Part shown: one piece after another, positions 44,103-52,515 of the stretch
Layout: every line of letters starts with the position of its first letter
Position numbering within the stretch: position 1 is the first letter of the stretch
Source of the DNA: UBA7803 sp040219135
GTDB taxonomy: Bacteria > Pseudomonadota > Gammaproteobacteria > Pseudomonadales > Azotimanducaceae
Reading direction: 5' to 3'
DNA: 64,000 nucleotides
Assembly (NCBI GenBank): GCA_040219135.1
Contig: JAVJTA010000013.1
Location: 434,001 to 498,000 of the forward strand
Position numbers and translations under genes: made by a program
The notes under the pieces: generated by a model
What the model saw: only the letters and a program-made list of their open reading frames with translations
Told to the model about the DNA's origin: nothing
The model's database searches: none

Positions 44103-44690
44103 CTACAGCGACGGCACTTCGGGCATCGGAGGTTCGGCCACCGCGTCGTCGTCCTCGAACGGGGTGAACACGTAGATGCCGAAGCGCACGTACGGGTGAG
44201 TGACCGGCTCGCCGGGAAGGGTAGTTTCCGGGATCTCCCGCCGGACCGGTTCGAGGCTCTTCAGGTAGCTGGCAATGGCCATGAGGTCGTCGTCCTTCAA
44301 CGCACCGTAGTTGGGCCACGGCATCACCGGCAGGCGTTGGTGGCCGTCGGTGCCGACCCCGGTCGTGAGGGCCCGGACGATGTCGCGGCGGTCCCAGCGG
44401 CCGAGTCCGGTTTCGTCGTCCGGCGTCAGGTTCGGCGAGAACACCAGCCCCGGTGACGACTCGTCGCCGGCATCGGCATAGGCGATGCCCACCTTCGAGC
44501 CGGCAAGGTCGGGCCCGGTGGGTGCGATGCCGAGCAGATAGCCTTCGGTGTGGCAGCGCCCGCAGCCCAGCAGGTTGACCAGATACTCGCCTTGCCTGAC
44601 GGCCTTGGCGCGGGCGTCCGCGTAAGCCGGCGCTACCGTGGTGACGATGCCGAGGACGAGCAGGAAGCTCAGGCGGGCGCGATGCTGCAT
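44103..44690 (-). CDS. mono-haem cytochrome c
   Basis: A 195-residue exported cytochrome. ATG 44690 is preferred, since GGAGAAC lies just upstream and a signal peptide (LSFLLVLGIVTTVAPAYA) begins there. Seen: GEYLVNLLGCGRCHTEGYLLG with CGRCH at 43-47 (split), SPNLTPDDETGLGRW, MPWPNYGALKDDDLMAIASYLKS (split) with the axial Met near residue 122. This is the arrangement of the third cytochrome-like subunit of alcohol-dehydrogenase type complexes, here alone. Inferred: a small electron carrier. It is convergent with the TetR gene, ending only 6 bp away. Confidence 0.87.
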   Translation of the reverse strand: MQHRARLSFLLVLGIVTTVAPAYADARAKAVRQGEYLVNLLGCGRCHTEGYLLGIAPTGPDLAGSKVGIAYADAGDESSPGLVFSPNLTPDDETGLGRWDRRDIVRALTTGVGTDGHQRLPVMPWPNYGALKDDDLMAIASYLKSLEPVRREIPETTLPGEPVTHPYVRFGIYVFTPFEDDDAVAEPPMPEVPSL

Positions 44691-44812
44691 GATGTTCTCC
44701 GTGACTGCCCGCGGAGGATGCCAGAGCGTCGGTGTCGCGGCCACTGCGGCTAACCCCTAGGTTCCCTAGTGTACTGCGCCACCCATGCTCGCGACGGGCC
44801 GCCCGCGCGCGC

Positions 44813-45760
44813 TCAGGCGCGTCGCGACAGCCACAGGCCAACGACGATCACGCCCAGGCCAACGACGGAAGTGGCGTGGATGGTTTCGCCCAACACGGTG
44901 CCGATCAGCACCAGCGACAGGAACGGGGACAGAAAGATCAGCTGGCCGATGCGCCCGGCGTTGCCGGTCAGGCGTAGCGCCCGCTGCCAGAGCAGAAACG
45001 TGAAGCCCATCTCGATCAGTCCCACCCAGGCGCCGAAGCCCAGCGTCCGGGCGTCCAGCGCTGGCCAGCCGGGGCCGAGCAGGCAGGCCGTGGCGACCAG
45101 CGGCGTCGCCAGCAGGAAGCTCCAGGCCATCACGGTCAGCGGTGGCAGGGGTGCCCGGGCGTTGAGCAGCCAGTAGCTGGCCCACAGCACGGTCGAGGCG
45201 AGTGCCAGGACGACGCCGGGCCAGTCCAGTGTCGGCCAGGCATCGATGCGTCCCTGGGACAGCAGAATCAGCACGCCGACATAACCGACCACAATGCCTG
45301 CCAGGGTGCGCCGGCCCAGCGGCTGGCCGAGGATGGGCACCGCCAGCACGGCCAGGGTGATGGCCCAGGTGTAGTTCAGCGGCTGAGCGATCTGCGCCGG
45401 CAGCCGGTCGTAGGCTTCGAACAGCACCACGTAGTAGAGGAACGGGTTCAGGACCCCCAGGCCGGTGCCCCAGGCAATGGTCCGAGGGCTGATCTGCCAG
45501 CAGCGCTGCCAGCTCGCCAGCCCGGCGAACAGCGCGGCGGAGACGACCGTGCCGATGAGCAGCAGCTGCAGCGGCGCCAGTACCTCGAGGCCGAGTTTGA
45601 ATCCGGTTGCCACGGTGGACCAGGCCGCGACCGCGGCGAGGGCGTAGCCGACGGCCGCGCGCTCGTCGCCGGCCCGGGCGTCGGGGGTCGTTGCGCTGCC
45701 CGGAGCCGGCCCGGGTGGCGGCTGGCGGTCGCTGTCCGATAGTGGTTCCATGGCGGTCAT
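44813..45760 (-). CDS. EamA/DMT-family transporter
   Basis: A 315-residue membrane protein from ATG 45760, with ten hydrophobic helices in two EamA halves. Seen: WSTVATGFKLGLEVLAPLQLLLIGT (split, first half), NPFLYYVVLFEAYDRLPAQIAQPLNYTW (split), GWPALDARTLGFGAWVGLIEMGFTFLLWQRAL (split, second half), and a final helix. The Pro/Asp-rich N-terminal tail (residues 1-35) is an unusual cytosolic addition. Known: drug/metabolite exporters, often of amino acids. The substrate is unknown. It is divergent from the Nudix gene (26 bp apart). Confidence 0.87.
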   Translation of the reverse strand: MTAMEPLSDSDRQPPPGPAPGSATTPDARAGDERAAVGYALAAVAAWSTVATGFKLGLEVLAPLQLLLIGTVVSAALFAGLASWQRCWQISPRTIAWGTGLGVLNPFLYYVVLFEAYDRLPAQIAQPLNYTWAITLAVLAVPILGQPLGRRTLAGIVVGYVGVLILLSQGRIDAWPTLDWPGVVLALASTVLWASYWLLNARAPLPPLTVMAWSFLLATPLVATACLLGPGWPALDARTLGFGAWVGLIEMGFTFLLWQRALRLTGNAGRIGQLIFLSPFLSLVLIGTVLGETIHATSVVGLGVIVVGLWLSRRA

Positions 45761-45786
45761 CCTGACCGATCCGTGGACCCCGCTCC

Positions 45787-46446
45787 ATGCTCTGCGACGA
45801 TGAACTGCGCGAACGCGTGCGCGCCAACCTGGCGGCCTTCGAGCCGCTCCTGGCCGGCGGCGACGGCGTCCGTCGGGCGGCAGTGGCCGTCACCATTACC
45901 GATGCGGCGCTGGGTGCTGACCTGATGGGGCTGCCGCGGCACACGGTCTGGAGGCCGGAGTCGACCCTGATCCTCACCCGCCGCTCGGCGATGCTGCGCA
46001 ACCACCCGGGTCAATGGGCGTTTCCCGGCGGGCGCGTGGACCCGGGCGAGACCGCGGTGCAAACCGCTTTGCGGGAGATGCACGAGGAAGTCGCCGTGGT
46101 GCTGCCCGAGACGGCCGTGCTCGGTCGACTCGACGATTTCGTCACCCGTTCGGGGTTCGTGATGAGTCCTGTGGTGGTATGGGGCGGCCCTCGACTGGAG
46201 ATGTGGCCGAACCCACAGGAGGTTGCTTCGGTGCACCGCATTCCCCTCACCGAGTTCCTGCGTGACGATGCTCCGCGTCTCGACCCGGTGGAGGACGCAG
46301 ACCATCCGATTCTGCGCATGCCGGTGGGTGACGACTACATCGCCGCGCCCACGGCGGCGATCCTCTACCAGTTCCGCGAGGTGTGTCTGCTGGGCCGGCC
46401 GACCCGGGTGGCGCATTTCGAGCAGCCGCAGTTTGCCTGGAAGTGA
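45787..46446 (+). CDS. Nudix hydrolase, CoA pyrophosphatase-like
   Basis: A 219-residue protein from ATG 45787. Seen: the Nudix box GGRVDPGETAVQTALREMHEEVAV (split, residues 77-100), with Gly replaced by Ala in the final position of the box. Before it is HPGQWAFPGG and the N-terminal LTRRSAMLRNHPG, as in CoA pyrophosphatases (NudL/YeaB family). Known: such enzymes cleave CoA or acyl-CoA to 4'-phosphopantetheine compounds plus ADP-ribose-like nucleotides. Inferred: controls the CoA pool in a CoA-ester-rich lifestyle. It is convergent with the aspartoacylase-like gene, ending 31 bp away. Confidence 0.85.
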   Translation: MLCDDELRERVRANLAAFEPLLAGGDGVRRAAVAVTITDAALGADLMGLPRHTVWRPESTLILTRRSAMLRNHPGQWAFPGGRVDPGETAVQTALREMHEEVAVVLPETAVLGRLDDFVTRSGFVMSPVVVWGGPRLEMWPNPQEVASVHRIPLTEFLRDDAPRLDPVEDADHPILRMPVGDDYIAAPTAAILYQFREVCLLGRPTRVAHFEQPQFAWK

Positions 46447-46477
46447 GGGGTCGGCAGGGTGACGCGGCCGCGGTGGG

Positions 46478-47875
46478 TCAGTCGCCTTCTTCGAGCAGCG
46501 ACTCGTATTCCTCGGTGGCGTGGTCCACGTCCTCCTCTGCGGGAGACGCCATGGCCTCGGCCATGTCGGCCTCGATGCCGATGTGGAAAGTCGCGTAGCC
46601 GGGCATGACGAACTGATCCAGAGCCATGCCGATCACCCGGCCCTGATAGGGCGAGAGGATGACGTTCTGCTCGTTGCTGATGGGGTCGATGACCGTGCCG
46701 AGCAGATCGCCGGGACTCACCCTTCGACCCAGACGGACTTCGCCCGCCAGGATGCCGCCATGGTCGGCGCGCACCCAGCGTGACTGGTAGTAGACCGGCT
46801 CCGGAGTACCCCAGAGGCTGCGCTTGTTGTACATGCCGAGCGCGTCGAGCAGGGTATAGATGCCTTTGACGCTGTGATTGACCGCGTCTTCCTGGACCTG
46901 CAGCGGCATGCCGGCTTCCAGCGTCACCGCTGGGATTCCCGCCGCGGTGGCGGCATCGCGCAGGGTTCCCTCGGCGCCGTCGCTGTGCAGGATCACGGTG
47001 GAACCGAAACCTTCCGTGAGCTTCACGACCCGCTCGTTGTTCAGATTGGCGCGAAGCTGCGGCAGGTTCGTGCGGTGGAACGAGCCGGTGTGCAGATCGA
47101 CCAGCCAGTTGCAGTGGCGGATGACCTCGTTGAACAGCGAGTAGGCGATCCGCGACGCGGCGCTGCCGGTGGGATTGCCGGGGAAGAACCGGTTCAGGTC
47201 GCGTCGGTCCGGGAGATAGCGGGAGTTGCGGTGAAATCCCTGCAGATTGACGATGGGCACGCCGACCAGGGTGCCGGTGAGGCGCTCGGGCTCCGCCTCG
47301 TGCAGGACCCGGCGCACGGTTTCGATACCGTTCAACTCGTCCCCGTGGACGGCGGCGGTCAGGCACAGGACCGGCCCCGGCGTGCTGCCGTGGGCGACCA
47401 GAACGGCGGACGGGATGGTGTTGCCGGTGAAGGTTTCGGTGGGCGTCCAGGTCAGACGGGCGAAGGTGCCGGCGGGCACCCGCTCGCCGAGCATCTCGAA
47501 GGGTTCAGGCAGCGGCTCGGCGGCTTCTCCTCCGGGCTCCCCGGCAATGGCGTCCTGTTCGGCCGGATCGGCGTTCGCCGCTTCCTCGATGACGCTGGCG
47601 GAATCCGCGGCCATGGGGACGGCGGCCAGCACCACCACCGGCGTGATCTTCGGGATCGGCAGCGACGCCGGCGGCAGCACGGTGACGTTGGGGGAAATGC
47701 TGGGGACGGCCATGACCAGCGGTGCCAGCAGGTCGACGGACGCGGCGCGGGCGCTCTCTGCCGGTGGCTGGCAGGACGCCAGGCACGCGCAGGTCGCCAG
47801 CACCGTGGCGATCCGCACCGGCGTGAGCGCGCCCCGTCGGGGTGCAGACCAAATTGATCGGATCAAAACCCACAT
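46478..47875 (-). CDS. succinylglutamate desuccinylase/aspartoacylase-family lipoprotein
   Basis: A 465-residue protein. The ATG at 47875 begins MWVLIRSIWSAP..., followed by a signal peptide with lipobox-like LASC near residue 34; the frame is open to 48202 but only through repeat DNA. Seen: a Pro/Ala/Glu-rich spacer (residues 40-125), then the metal-binding motif HGDELNG with H and E near residue 166, FHRNSRYLPDRRDLNRFFPG (split), DLHTGSFHRTNLPQLR with the next His, and a C-terminal beta-barrel part with the final YQGRVIGMAL. Known: the AstE/AspA family hydrolyses N-acyl amino acids; export is unusual. Substrate unknown. Confidence 0.86.
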   Translation of the reverse strand: MWVLIRSIWSAPRRGALTPVRIATVLATCACLASCQPPAESARAASVDLLAPLVMAVPSISPNVTVLPPASLPIPKITPVVVLAAVPMAADSASVIEEAANADPAEQDAIAGEPGGEAAEPLPEPFEMLGERVPAGTFARLTWTPTETFTGNTIPSAVLVAHGSTPGPVLCLTAAVHGDELNGIETVRRVLHEAEPERLTGTLVGVPIVNLQGFHRNSRYLPDRRDLNRFFPGNPTGSAASRIAYSLFNEVIRHCNWLVDLHTGSFHRTNLPQLRANLNNERVVKLTEGFGSTVILHSDGAEGTLRDAATAAGIPAVTLEAGMPLQVQEDAVNHSVKGIYTLLDALGMYNKRSLWGTPEPVYYQSRWVRADHGGILAGEVRLGRRVSPGDLLGTVIDPISNEQNVILSPYQGRVIGMALDQFVMPGYATFHIGIEADMAEAMASPAEEDVDHATEEYESLLEEGD

Positions 47876-48201
47876 AGATTCAACATTATACGCAGGGAAG
47901 CTAGACAAGATACAAGCACCAAATGCTCTGCCGATGCAAACGGGCGGAGCGATGACCTGCTCAGTTATAGCAGTGGCAGCTGCGCCTGACTGGGACCTGC
48001 GCCTCATCGCGCATTCAGACACGGACGCGCCGGAAAGGTGCCGGGACCGGTTGTGTCCCGGTCGTCGTCCCGCCGCGCGCCGCTGGCCGCGCGCCGCTGG
48101 CCGCTCGCCGCTGGCCGCGCGCCGCTGGCCGCTCGCCGCTCGCCGTTGACCGGTTGCCGGGAATTGCACACACTCCGGCGCTCCCACGACAAGGAAGGAC
48201 A
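47876..48201. other. divergent 326-bp intergenic region with minisatellite
   Basis: Between the lipoprotein gene (leftward from 47875) and the peroxiredoxin gene (rightward from 48202). The part near 47876-47965 is AT-richer than the surroundings and may hold promoters. The part from 48054 is dominated by the 14-bp repeat at 48075-48144. No gene can be supported here; open frames run through it only because of the repeat. Confidence 0.7.
48075..48144. repeat. 14-bp minisatellite (five units)
   Basis: Tandem 14-mers GCGCGCCGCTGGCC / GCTCGCCGCTGGCC: units at 48075, 48089, 48103, 48117, and a diverged unit at 48131 (GCTCGCCGCTCGCC). The first, second and fourth units are identical; the third differs by one base. 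The 14-bp period is not divisible by three, so it is non-coding in character. It sits 58 bp upstream of the peroxiredoxin start. Confidence 0.85.
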
Positions 48202-48681
48202 ATGGCGATCAAAGAAGGAGACAAACTGCCCGAAGCGACCATGCACGTCATGAAGGACGGCCGGCCCACGGCGGTGACCACAAACGAACTGTTCGGCGGC
48301 AAGAAGGTGGTGGTATTCGCCGTTCCAGGTGCCTTCACGCCGACCTGTTCCCAGGCCCACCTGCCCGGATTCGTGGTCAATGCGGACGCAATCAAGGCCA
48401 AAGGCGTGGACAGCATCGTCTGCCTGTCCGTGAATGACGCCTTCGTAATGGACAGCTGGGGCAGGGAGAAGAACGCCGAAGAACTGATGATGGTTGGCGA
48501 CGGAAACGGCGAGTTCACCCGAAAGCTCGGCCTCGAGATGGACGGCAGCGGCTTCGGCCTGGGCACCCGGTCCCAGCGCTATGCGATGGTGGTGGAGGAC
48601 GGCGTCGTCAAGAAACTGGCGGTGGAAGCGCCCGGCAAGTTCGAAGTGAGCAAGGCAGAAGCCATCCTCGAGGCGCTGTAG
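48202..48681 (+). CDS. Prx5-like peroxiredoxin
   Basis: A 159-residue protein from ATG 48202, preceded by AAGGAAGG. Seen: FAVPGAFTPTCSQAHLPGFV near residue 43 with the peroxidatic Cys, and VNDAFVMDSWGREKN, DGNGEFTRKLGLEMDGSGFGLG (split), the hallmark of the Prx5/AhpE-like class. The second Cys is in DSIVCLSVN, a position not expected to resolve the peroxidatic Cys. Known: reduces peroxides with glutaredoxin or glutathione. With Bcp at 13040 and the di-haem peroxidase at 19937, this is the third peroxide scavenger in the window. It is convergent with tesB. Confidence 0.9.
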   Translation: MAIKEGDKLPEATMHVMKDGRPTAVTTNELFGGKKVVVFAVPGAFTPTCSQAHLPGFVVNADAIKAKGVDSIVCLSVNDAFVMDSWGREKNAEELMMVGDGNGEFTRKLGLEMDGSGFGLGTRSQRYAMVVEDGVVKKLAVEAPGKFEVSKAEAILEAL

Positions 48682-48696
48682 CCGGGATCTGCCCCC

Positions 48697-49557
48697 TCAG
48701 ACCGCTGCCCCGACGGGCCGGATCAGGCATTCCTGGGCTGCCGTTGCCACCAGCGTCCCGTCCCGGGTGAAGAACTGACCGCGCACGAATCCCCGGGCGC
48801 CACTCGCGTTCGGGGATTCCTTGGCGAACAGCAGCCACTCGTCGGCGCGAAACGGTCGGTGAAACCACAGCGAGTGATCCAGGCTTGCACCCCGTACCGA
48901 TGCGCGCATGCGGTTGCGCCCGTGCGGCAGCATGGAGGTGCTCATGAAGTCCAGGTCCGACATGTAGGCAAGCACCGCGAGGTGGACCTCCGGGTCGTCC
49001 CGCAGTCGTTCCCGGGTGCGCAGCCAGGTGTTCTTGAACGGCGGATGGGTGCCTTCGTCGGTCATGAGAATCCGTTCCACCTGCTTGCTCTCGATGGCCT
49101 CGAAGCGAAAAGCAAAGCGCTTCACGTCCGGCTGCGATTCGGCCACCTCGGCATAGGCCTCACGGTCGCCGCGCAGCGCCTCTGGCGGCGGAACGTCGGG
49201 CATGGGCAGTGCGTGGGTCAGTCCCTGCTCGCGCTTCTGCCACGATGAACTCATGTTGAAGATCGCGCGGCCGTGCTGGATCGCCACCACGCGGCGGGTC
49301 GAAAAGCTGCGCCCGTCGCGGATTCGGTCGACGTCGTAGAGGATCGGCACGTTCCAGTCGCCGGGCCTGAGGAAGTAGGCGTGAATCGAATGCAGTTCGT
49401 GGGGTTCTTTGACCGTGCGGAAGGCAGATGCAATGGCCTGCGCCAGTACCTGACCGCCGAACACGTGCTCGGTGCGGTGGTTCTGGCCGCGGTAAAGATT
49501 CTCCTCGATGCGTTCGACGTCGAGCAGATCGACTATTTCCTGCAGTACCGGATTCAT
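48697..49557 (-). CDS. tesB: acyl-CoA thioesterase II
   Basis: A 286-residue double-hotdog enzyme from ATG 49557. Seen: NLYRGQNHRTEHVFGGQVLAQAIASAFRTV (split, residues 21-50), LHSIHAYFLRPGDWNVPILYDVDRIRDGRSFSTRRV (split), then the second domain with RGASLDHSLWFHRPFRADEWLLF (split) with the catalytic Asp, and FVRGQFFTRDGTLVATAAQE (residues 259-278). The length equals E. coli TesB (286). Known: hydrolyses medium- and long-chain acyl-CoA. Together with the thioesterase at 32015 it gives the window two distinct thioesterases. Confidence 0.94.
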   Translation of the reverse strand: MNPVLQEIVDLLDVERIEENLYRGQNHRTEHVFGGQVLAQAIASAFRTVKEPHELHSIHAYFLRPGDWNVPILYDVDRIRDGRSFSTRRVVAIQHGRAIFNMSSSWQKREQGLTHALPMPDVPPPEALRGDREAYAEVAESQPDVKRFAFRFEAIESKQVERILMTDEGTHPPFKNTWLRTRERLRDDPEVHLAVLAYMSDLDFMSTSMLPHGRNRMRASVRGASLDHSLWFHRPFRADEWLLFAKESPNASGARGFVRGQFFTRDGTLVATAAQECLIRPVGAAV

Positions 49558-49629
49558 GGATCCCGCTGGTCGTGTCCCGATGCTGGTGGCATTCTACCGG
49601 ACCAGCGGGAGCGAGGTTGAGAGCGCGGT

Positions 49630-49983
49630 GTGAAACTGCTGCGGATCTACACGGGTGACGACGGTCGTTCCCATTTCGAGGACGTCGAGATCGAGCTGAC
49701 CGATCGGGGTGACCTGGGCCGGATATCGTCGCTGTGGCCGGGTGCCGGCGTCATGTTCCGGGAGGTTGGCGGGGACTACGACCTGGACTTCCACAATGCC
49801 CCGAGGCGCCAGCTCGTCGTCAACCTCAGCGGGACGGTTGAAATCGAGGTCGGCGACGGCAGCGTCCGCCGGCTTGGGCCGGGCACGATCCTGCTCGCTG
49901 AAGATACCACCGGCCAGGGCCACATCAGCCGCGCCGTGGACGGCGAGCCGCGCACCTGCCTGTTCCTGCCGCTCGATAGCTGA
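49630..49983 (+). CDS. cupin-fold protein
   Basis: A 117-residue protein from GTG 49630. Seen: a single cupin barrel with GAGVMFREVGGDYDLDFHNAPRRQLVVNLSG (split over residues 39-68), VEIEVGDGSVRRLGPGTILLAEDTTGQGH (split), and a short end. The motif-1 His/Glu ligands are only partly kept (one H in DFHN and one in QGH), so it may not bind metal in the standard way. Known: many such small cupins are isomerases or ligand sensors. It precedes the rarD gene by 25 bp, on the same strand. Confidence 0.75.
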   Translation: MKLLRIYTGDDGRSHFEDVEIELTDRGDLGRISSLWPGAGVMFREVGGDYDLDFHNAPRRQLVVNLSGTVEIEVGDGSVRRLGPGTILLAEDTTGQGHISRAVDGEPRTCLFLPLDS

Positions 49984-50007
49984 CGGCGCGCTCTGACCGA
50001 TCAACCC

Positions 50008-50928
50008 ATGCAGCCAGCAATGCCCACGAGCTCCGACCGGCAGGGGGTGGCGTTTGCCCTGGCTGCCTACGGTGCCTGGGGCGTTGCGCCGGTGTATTTC
50101 AAGTGGCTCGATTTCGCCAATCCCACCGAAGTGGTGGCGCATCGGGTGGTGTGGTCGGTGGTCCTGCTCGCGGTGGTGATCTGGCTGCGCGGTCAGTGGG
50201 GCGCCGTCCGGGCGCTGGAACGGCGTCAGCTCGGCTGGCTGGCGCTGAGCGGGCTGCTCATTTCCGGCAACTGGGTTCTCTACGTGTGGGCGATCTTCAA
50301 CGATCGCATGCTCGACGCCAGTCTCGGCTACTTCATCAACCCGCTGTTCAACGTGCTGCTTGGCGTCGTGTTCTTCAACGAGTGGATGCGTCCGGCGCAG
50401 AAGCTCGCGCTGGCACTTGCCGCTCTGGGGGTGGGCAACGAGATCGTCGCCGTGGGGGTGATTCCCTGGGTCGGCCTGACGCTTGCGCTCAGCTTCGGAT
50501 TCTACGGCGTCGTGCGCAAGCGCCTGAGCGTGGGCGCCGCGGTGGGTCTCGGCCTCGAGACCACGCTGGTGCTGCCGCTGGCTCTGGGCTATCTGGCCGC
50601 CGTCACGTTCGCAGGGGAGGGCACGCTGGCGTCGGGATCGCCTGGGCAGATCGCGCTGCTCGGGCTGGCCGGTCCGGTCACCGTGGTGCCGCTCGTGTGT
50701 TTCGCCGCCGCGGCTGCACGCCTGCCGCTCAGCGTGCTCGGGTTCTTTCAGTACCTGGCTCCGTCCACCATGTTCCTGCTGGCGGTTTTCGTTTACGGTG
50801 AGCCGTTCCGGACGAGTCAGCTGATCACGTTCGGCTGCATCTGGTTCGCGCTCGCGATCTTTTCCGGAGAGGCTCTGTTCCATCACAGGCGTCTGAACCG
50901 GCAACTGCCACACGGAGGAGCCGCATGA
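50008..50928 (+). CDS. rarD: RarD-type EamA transporter
   Basis: A 306-residue ten-helix membrane protein from ATG 50008. Seen: AAYGAWGVAPVYFKWLDFANPTEVVAHRVVWS (split, the RarD signature), LLISGNWVLYVWAIFNDRMLDASLGYFINPL (split), and VVPLVCFAAAAARLPLSVLGFFQYLAPSTMFLLAVF (split) with the second EamA half. Known: RarD proteins are inner-membrane members of the DMT superfamily with a chloramphenicol-sensitivity link in older literature. The cargo is unknown. Its stop overlaps the GST start (ATGA at 50925), showing translational coupling. Confidence 0.9.
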   Translation: MQPAMPTSSDRQGVAFALAAYGAWGVAPVYFKWLDFANPTEVVAHRVVWSVVLLAVVIWLRGQWGAVRALERRQLGWLALSGLLISGNWVLYVWAIFNDRMLDASLGYFINPLFNVLLGVVFFNEWMRPAQKLALALAALGVGNEIVAVGVIPWVGLTLALSFGFYGVVRKRLSVGAAVGLGLETTLVLPLALGYLAAVTFAGEGTLASGSPGQIALLGLAGPVTVVPLVCFAAAAARLPLSVLGFFQYLAPSTMFLLAVFVYGEPFRTSQLITFGCIWFALAIFSGEALFHHRRLNRQLPHGGAA

Positions 50929-51593
50929 TCATCCTGCACACCATGGAGCGCAGTTACCCGTGGGGCACGCTGCGATCCACGTTTTCGAGCAAAACCAAGG
51001 TGATTCTCGAGGAAAAGGGCGTTGCTTACCGGGTCGAACGGGTCAAGATCGGTGACATCTGGAAGAAGACGCCGGAGGTCATGGAAAAGAATCCGCTCGG
51101 CAAGGTGCCGTGGATCGACGACGACGACGTCCGCGTCTACGACTCCACGGTGATCAACGAATACCTGGAGGAGCGCTACCCGGAACCGCGGCTGCTGCCG
51201 GCGGATCCGCTGGAGCGTGCGCGCGTGCGGGCGCTGGAAAACTACGGCGACGAGATCGTCCTTTCCGGTCCGCTGCCCCACATCTGGATGCCGTGGTGGT
51301 CGAAACCCGAACAGCGCAATCAGGAGGACATGGACAACGCCCGCCAGACGCTGCGCAGTCGCGCGCTGCCGTTCCTCGAGAAGACGCTCGAGAACCGCGA
51401 GTACCTGGCCGGGTCTTTCTCCCTGGCTGATGCGCCGTTCATGGCGGTGGCCATGGTGCTCCAGGTGGACGGCATGGGACTGGAGGGGTTCCCCGGCTTC
51501 GCGGCCTACCTCGAGCGGCTGCGGGCGCGGCCGAGCTACCGGGCGATCAACCCGGATACGTCTATGGAAGATTCCGCGGGCAGCGGCGCCTGA
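50925..51593 (+). CDS. glutathione S-transferase family protein
   Basis: A 222-residue protein from ATG 50925, coupled to rarD by ATGA. Seen: the thioredoxin-like first domain with SYPWGTLRSTFSSKTKVILEEKG (split), NPLGKVPWIDDDDVRVYDSTVINEYLEERYPEP (split, with the cis-Pro and Ser for glutathione), and the helical second domain with LENREYLAGSFSLADAPFMAVAM (split). Known: conjugates or reduces electrophiles with glutathione, or acts as a thiol transferase. No Ser/Cys catalytic residue is certain at the N-terminus. It differs from the damaged GST at 19302. Confidence 0.88.
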   Translation: MIILHTMERSYPWGTLRSTFSSKTKVILEEKGVAYRVERVKIGDIWKKTPEVMEKNPLGKVPWIDDDDVRVYDSTVINEYLEERYPEPRLLPADPLERARVRALENYGDEIVLSGPLPHIWMPWWSKPEQRNQEDMDNARQTLRSRALPFLEKTLENREYLAGSFSLADAPFMAVAMVLQVDGMGLEGFPGFAAYLERLRARPSYRAINPDTSMEDSAGSGA

Positions 51594-51609
51594 GTCGGCT
51601 GGAAGCCGT

Positions 51610-52323
51610 TCAGTAGCGGGTCGATCCGGCCAGGTCGTCGGCCCGCATCATGGCAGCCTGGAGAGAGCCGAGGGGACGTATCCACGGCGCCGATTCCGCG
51701 ACTTCGGCGGGCAATGACGCAACGGCCCGCTGCGCATCGTTCGCGTTCTCGTAGATGCCGAGTATGAGCACGTAGAACAGCTTGCCGTTGCGCTCGACCC
51801 GTGCAGCCGACACGTCGGTGATGCCTTCCTGCTCGACGTAGCGCTCCAGGGCCGGCTTGCTCGACATCGCTACCAGCTGAACGGCGTAGAGGTCCGGTGG
51901 CAGTTCGGTCAGCGCCATCGGCCGTGGCGGACGGTAGGCAAGGCGCACGTATGCCGGCGCGGACTCATCCGTGCCGGCTTCGGCTCGTGTGGCCGAACTC
52001 TGGGCCGGCGGAGCCGCCGCGCCGTCACCGGAATTCGGCATCGGCGGTTCCGGATCGCGGCGCGGCACCGGTTCCATCCGTTCGGGTTCCGTCTGCAGTG
52101 GGCGGGTCGGTGCCGGAGGCGGCGCCGGGGTCGGCAGGCGCTGCGGGCGCGGGTCCCGTGCCAGCTCGGCATCCTGCACGCAGTCCCAGCCGTCGTTGCT
52201 GGCGTTCATCTGACAGAACCAGCCGGACGCGGCGCCGCTCGCGGGGCTTGCGGGTGCGCGCGGAGCCCGTCCGGAGCAACCCATGACAAGCGTGCCCACG
52301 ACCAGACCCAGCAGCAGCTTCAT
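51610..52323 (-). CDS. SPOR-domain lipoprotein
   Basis: A 237-residue protein from ATG 52323. Seen: a signal peptide with lipobox VMGC (C16), a Cys-containing FCQMNASNDGWDCVQDAELARD (split), a long Pro/Ala/Arg spacer (residues 58-125), then a SPOR domain beginning LPPDLYAVQLVAMSSKPALERYVEQEGI (split) and ending LILGIYENANDAQRAVASLP (residues 195-214). Known: SPOR domains bind denuded peptidoglycan at the division septum. Inferred: outer-membrane lipoprotein touching the cell wall. It is divergent from the HNH nuclease gene with 192 bp between. Confidence 0.87.
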   Translation of the reverse strand: MKLLLGLVVGTLVMGCSGRAPRAPASPASGAASGWFCQMNASNDGWDCVQDAELARDPRPQRLPTPAPPPAPTRPLQTEPERMEPVPRRDPEPPMPNSGDGAAAPPAQSSATRAEAGTDESAPAYVRLAYRPPRPMALTELPPDLYAVQLVAMSSKPALERYVEQEGITDVSAARVERNGKLFYVLILGIYENANDAQRAVASLPAEVAESAPWIRPLGSLQAAMMRADDLAGSTRY

Positions 52324-52515
52324 CGCATCACCTCGAATGCGCCGGGGTCGGTCGTCGGAGGAACCTCCGGGTATTCATGAGACCGAAATGTTCGGCAGTC
52401 ACGATAGCTGCGTTGAATCGTCACCGGCATTTGGCCATTATACGCTCGCGACGGCCGGTGGCAGCGCGTTACGGCCGCGAAGTACGGCCGGTTCAGACGG
52501 CCGGTAAGGAGGCTC

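Noticed and set aside
46874..48149. Plus-strand open frames opposite the aspartoacylase-like gene
   Set aside because: They run antisense to a convincing gene and through the 14-bp repeat; no motifs.
47876..48202. N-terminal extension of the aspartoacylase-like frame into the minisatellite
   Set aside because: The extension encodes only the repeat; the signal peptide begins at 47875.
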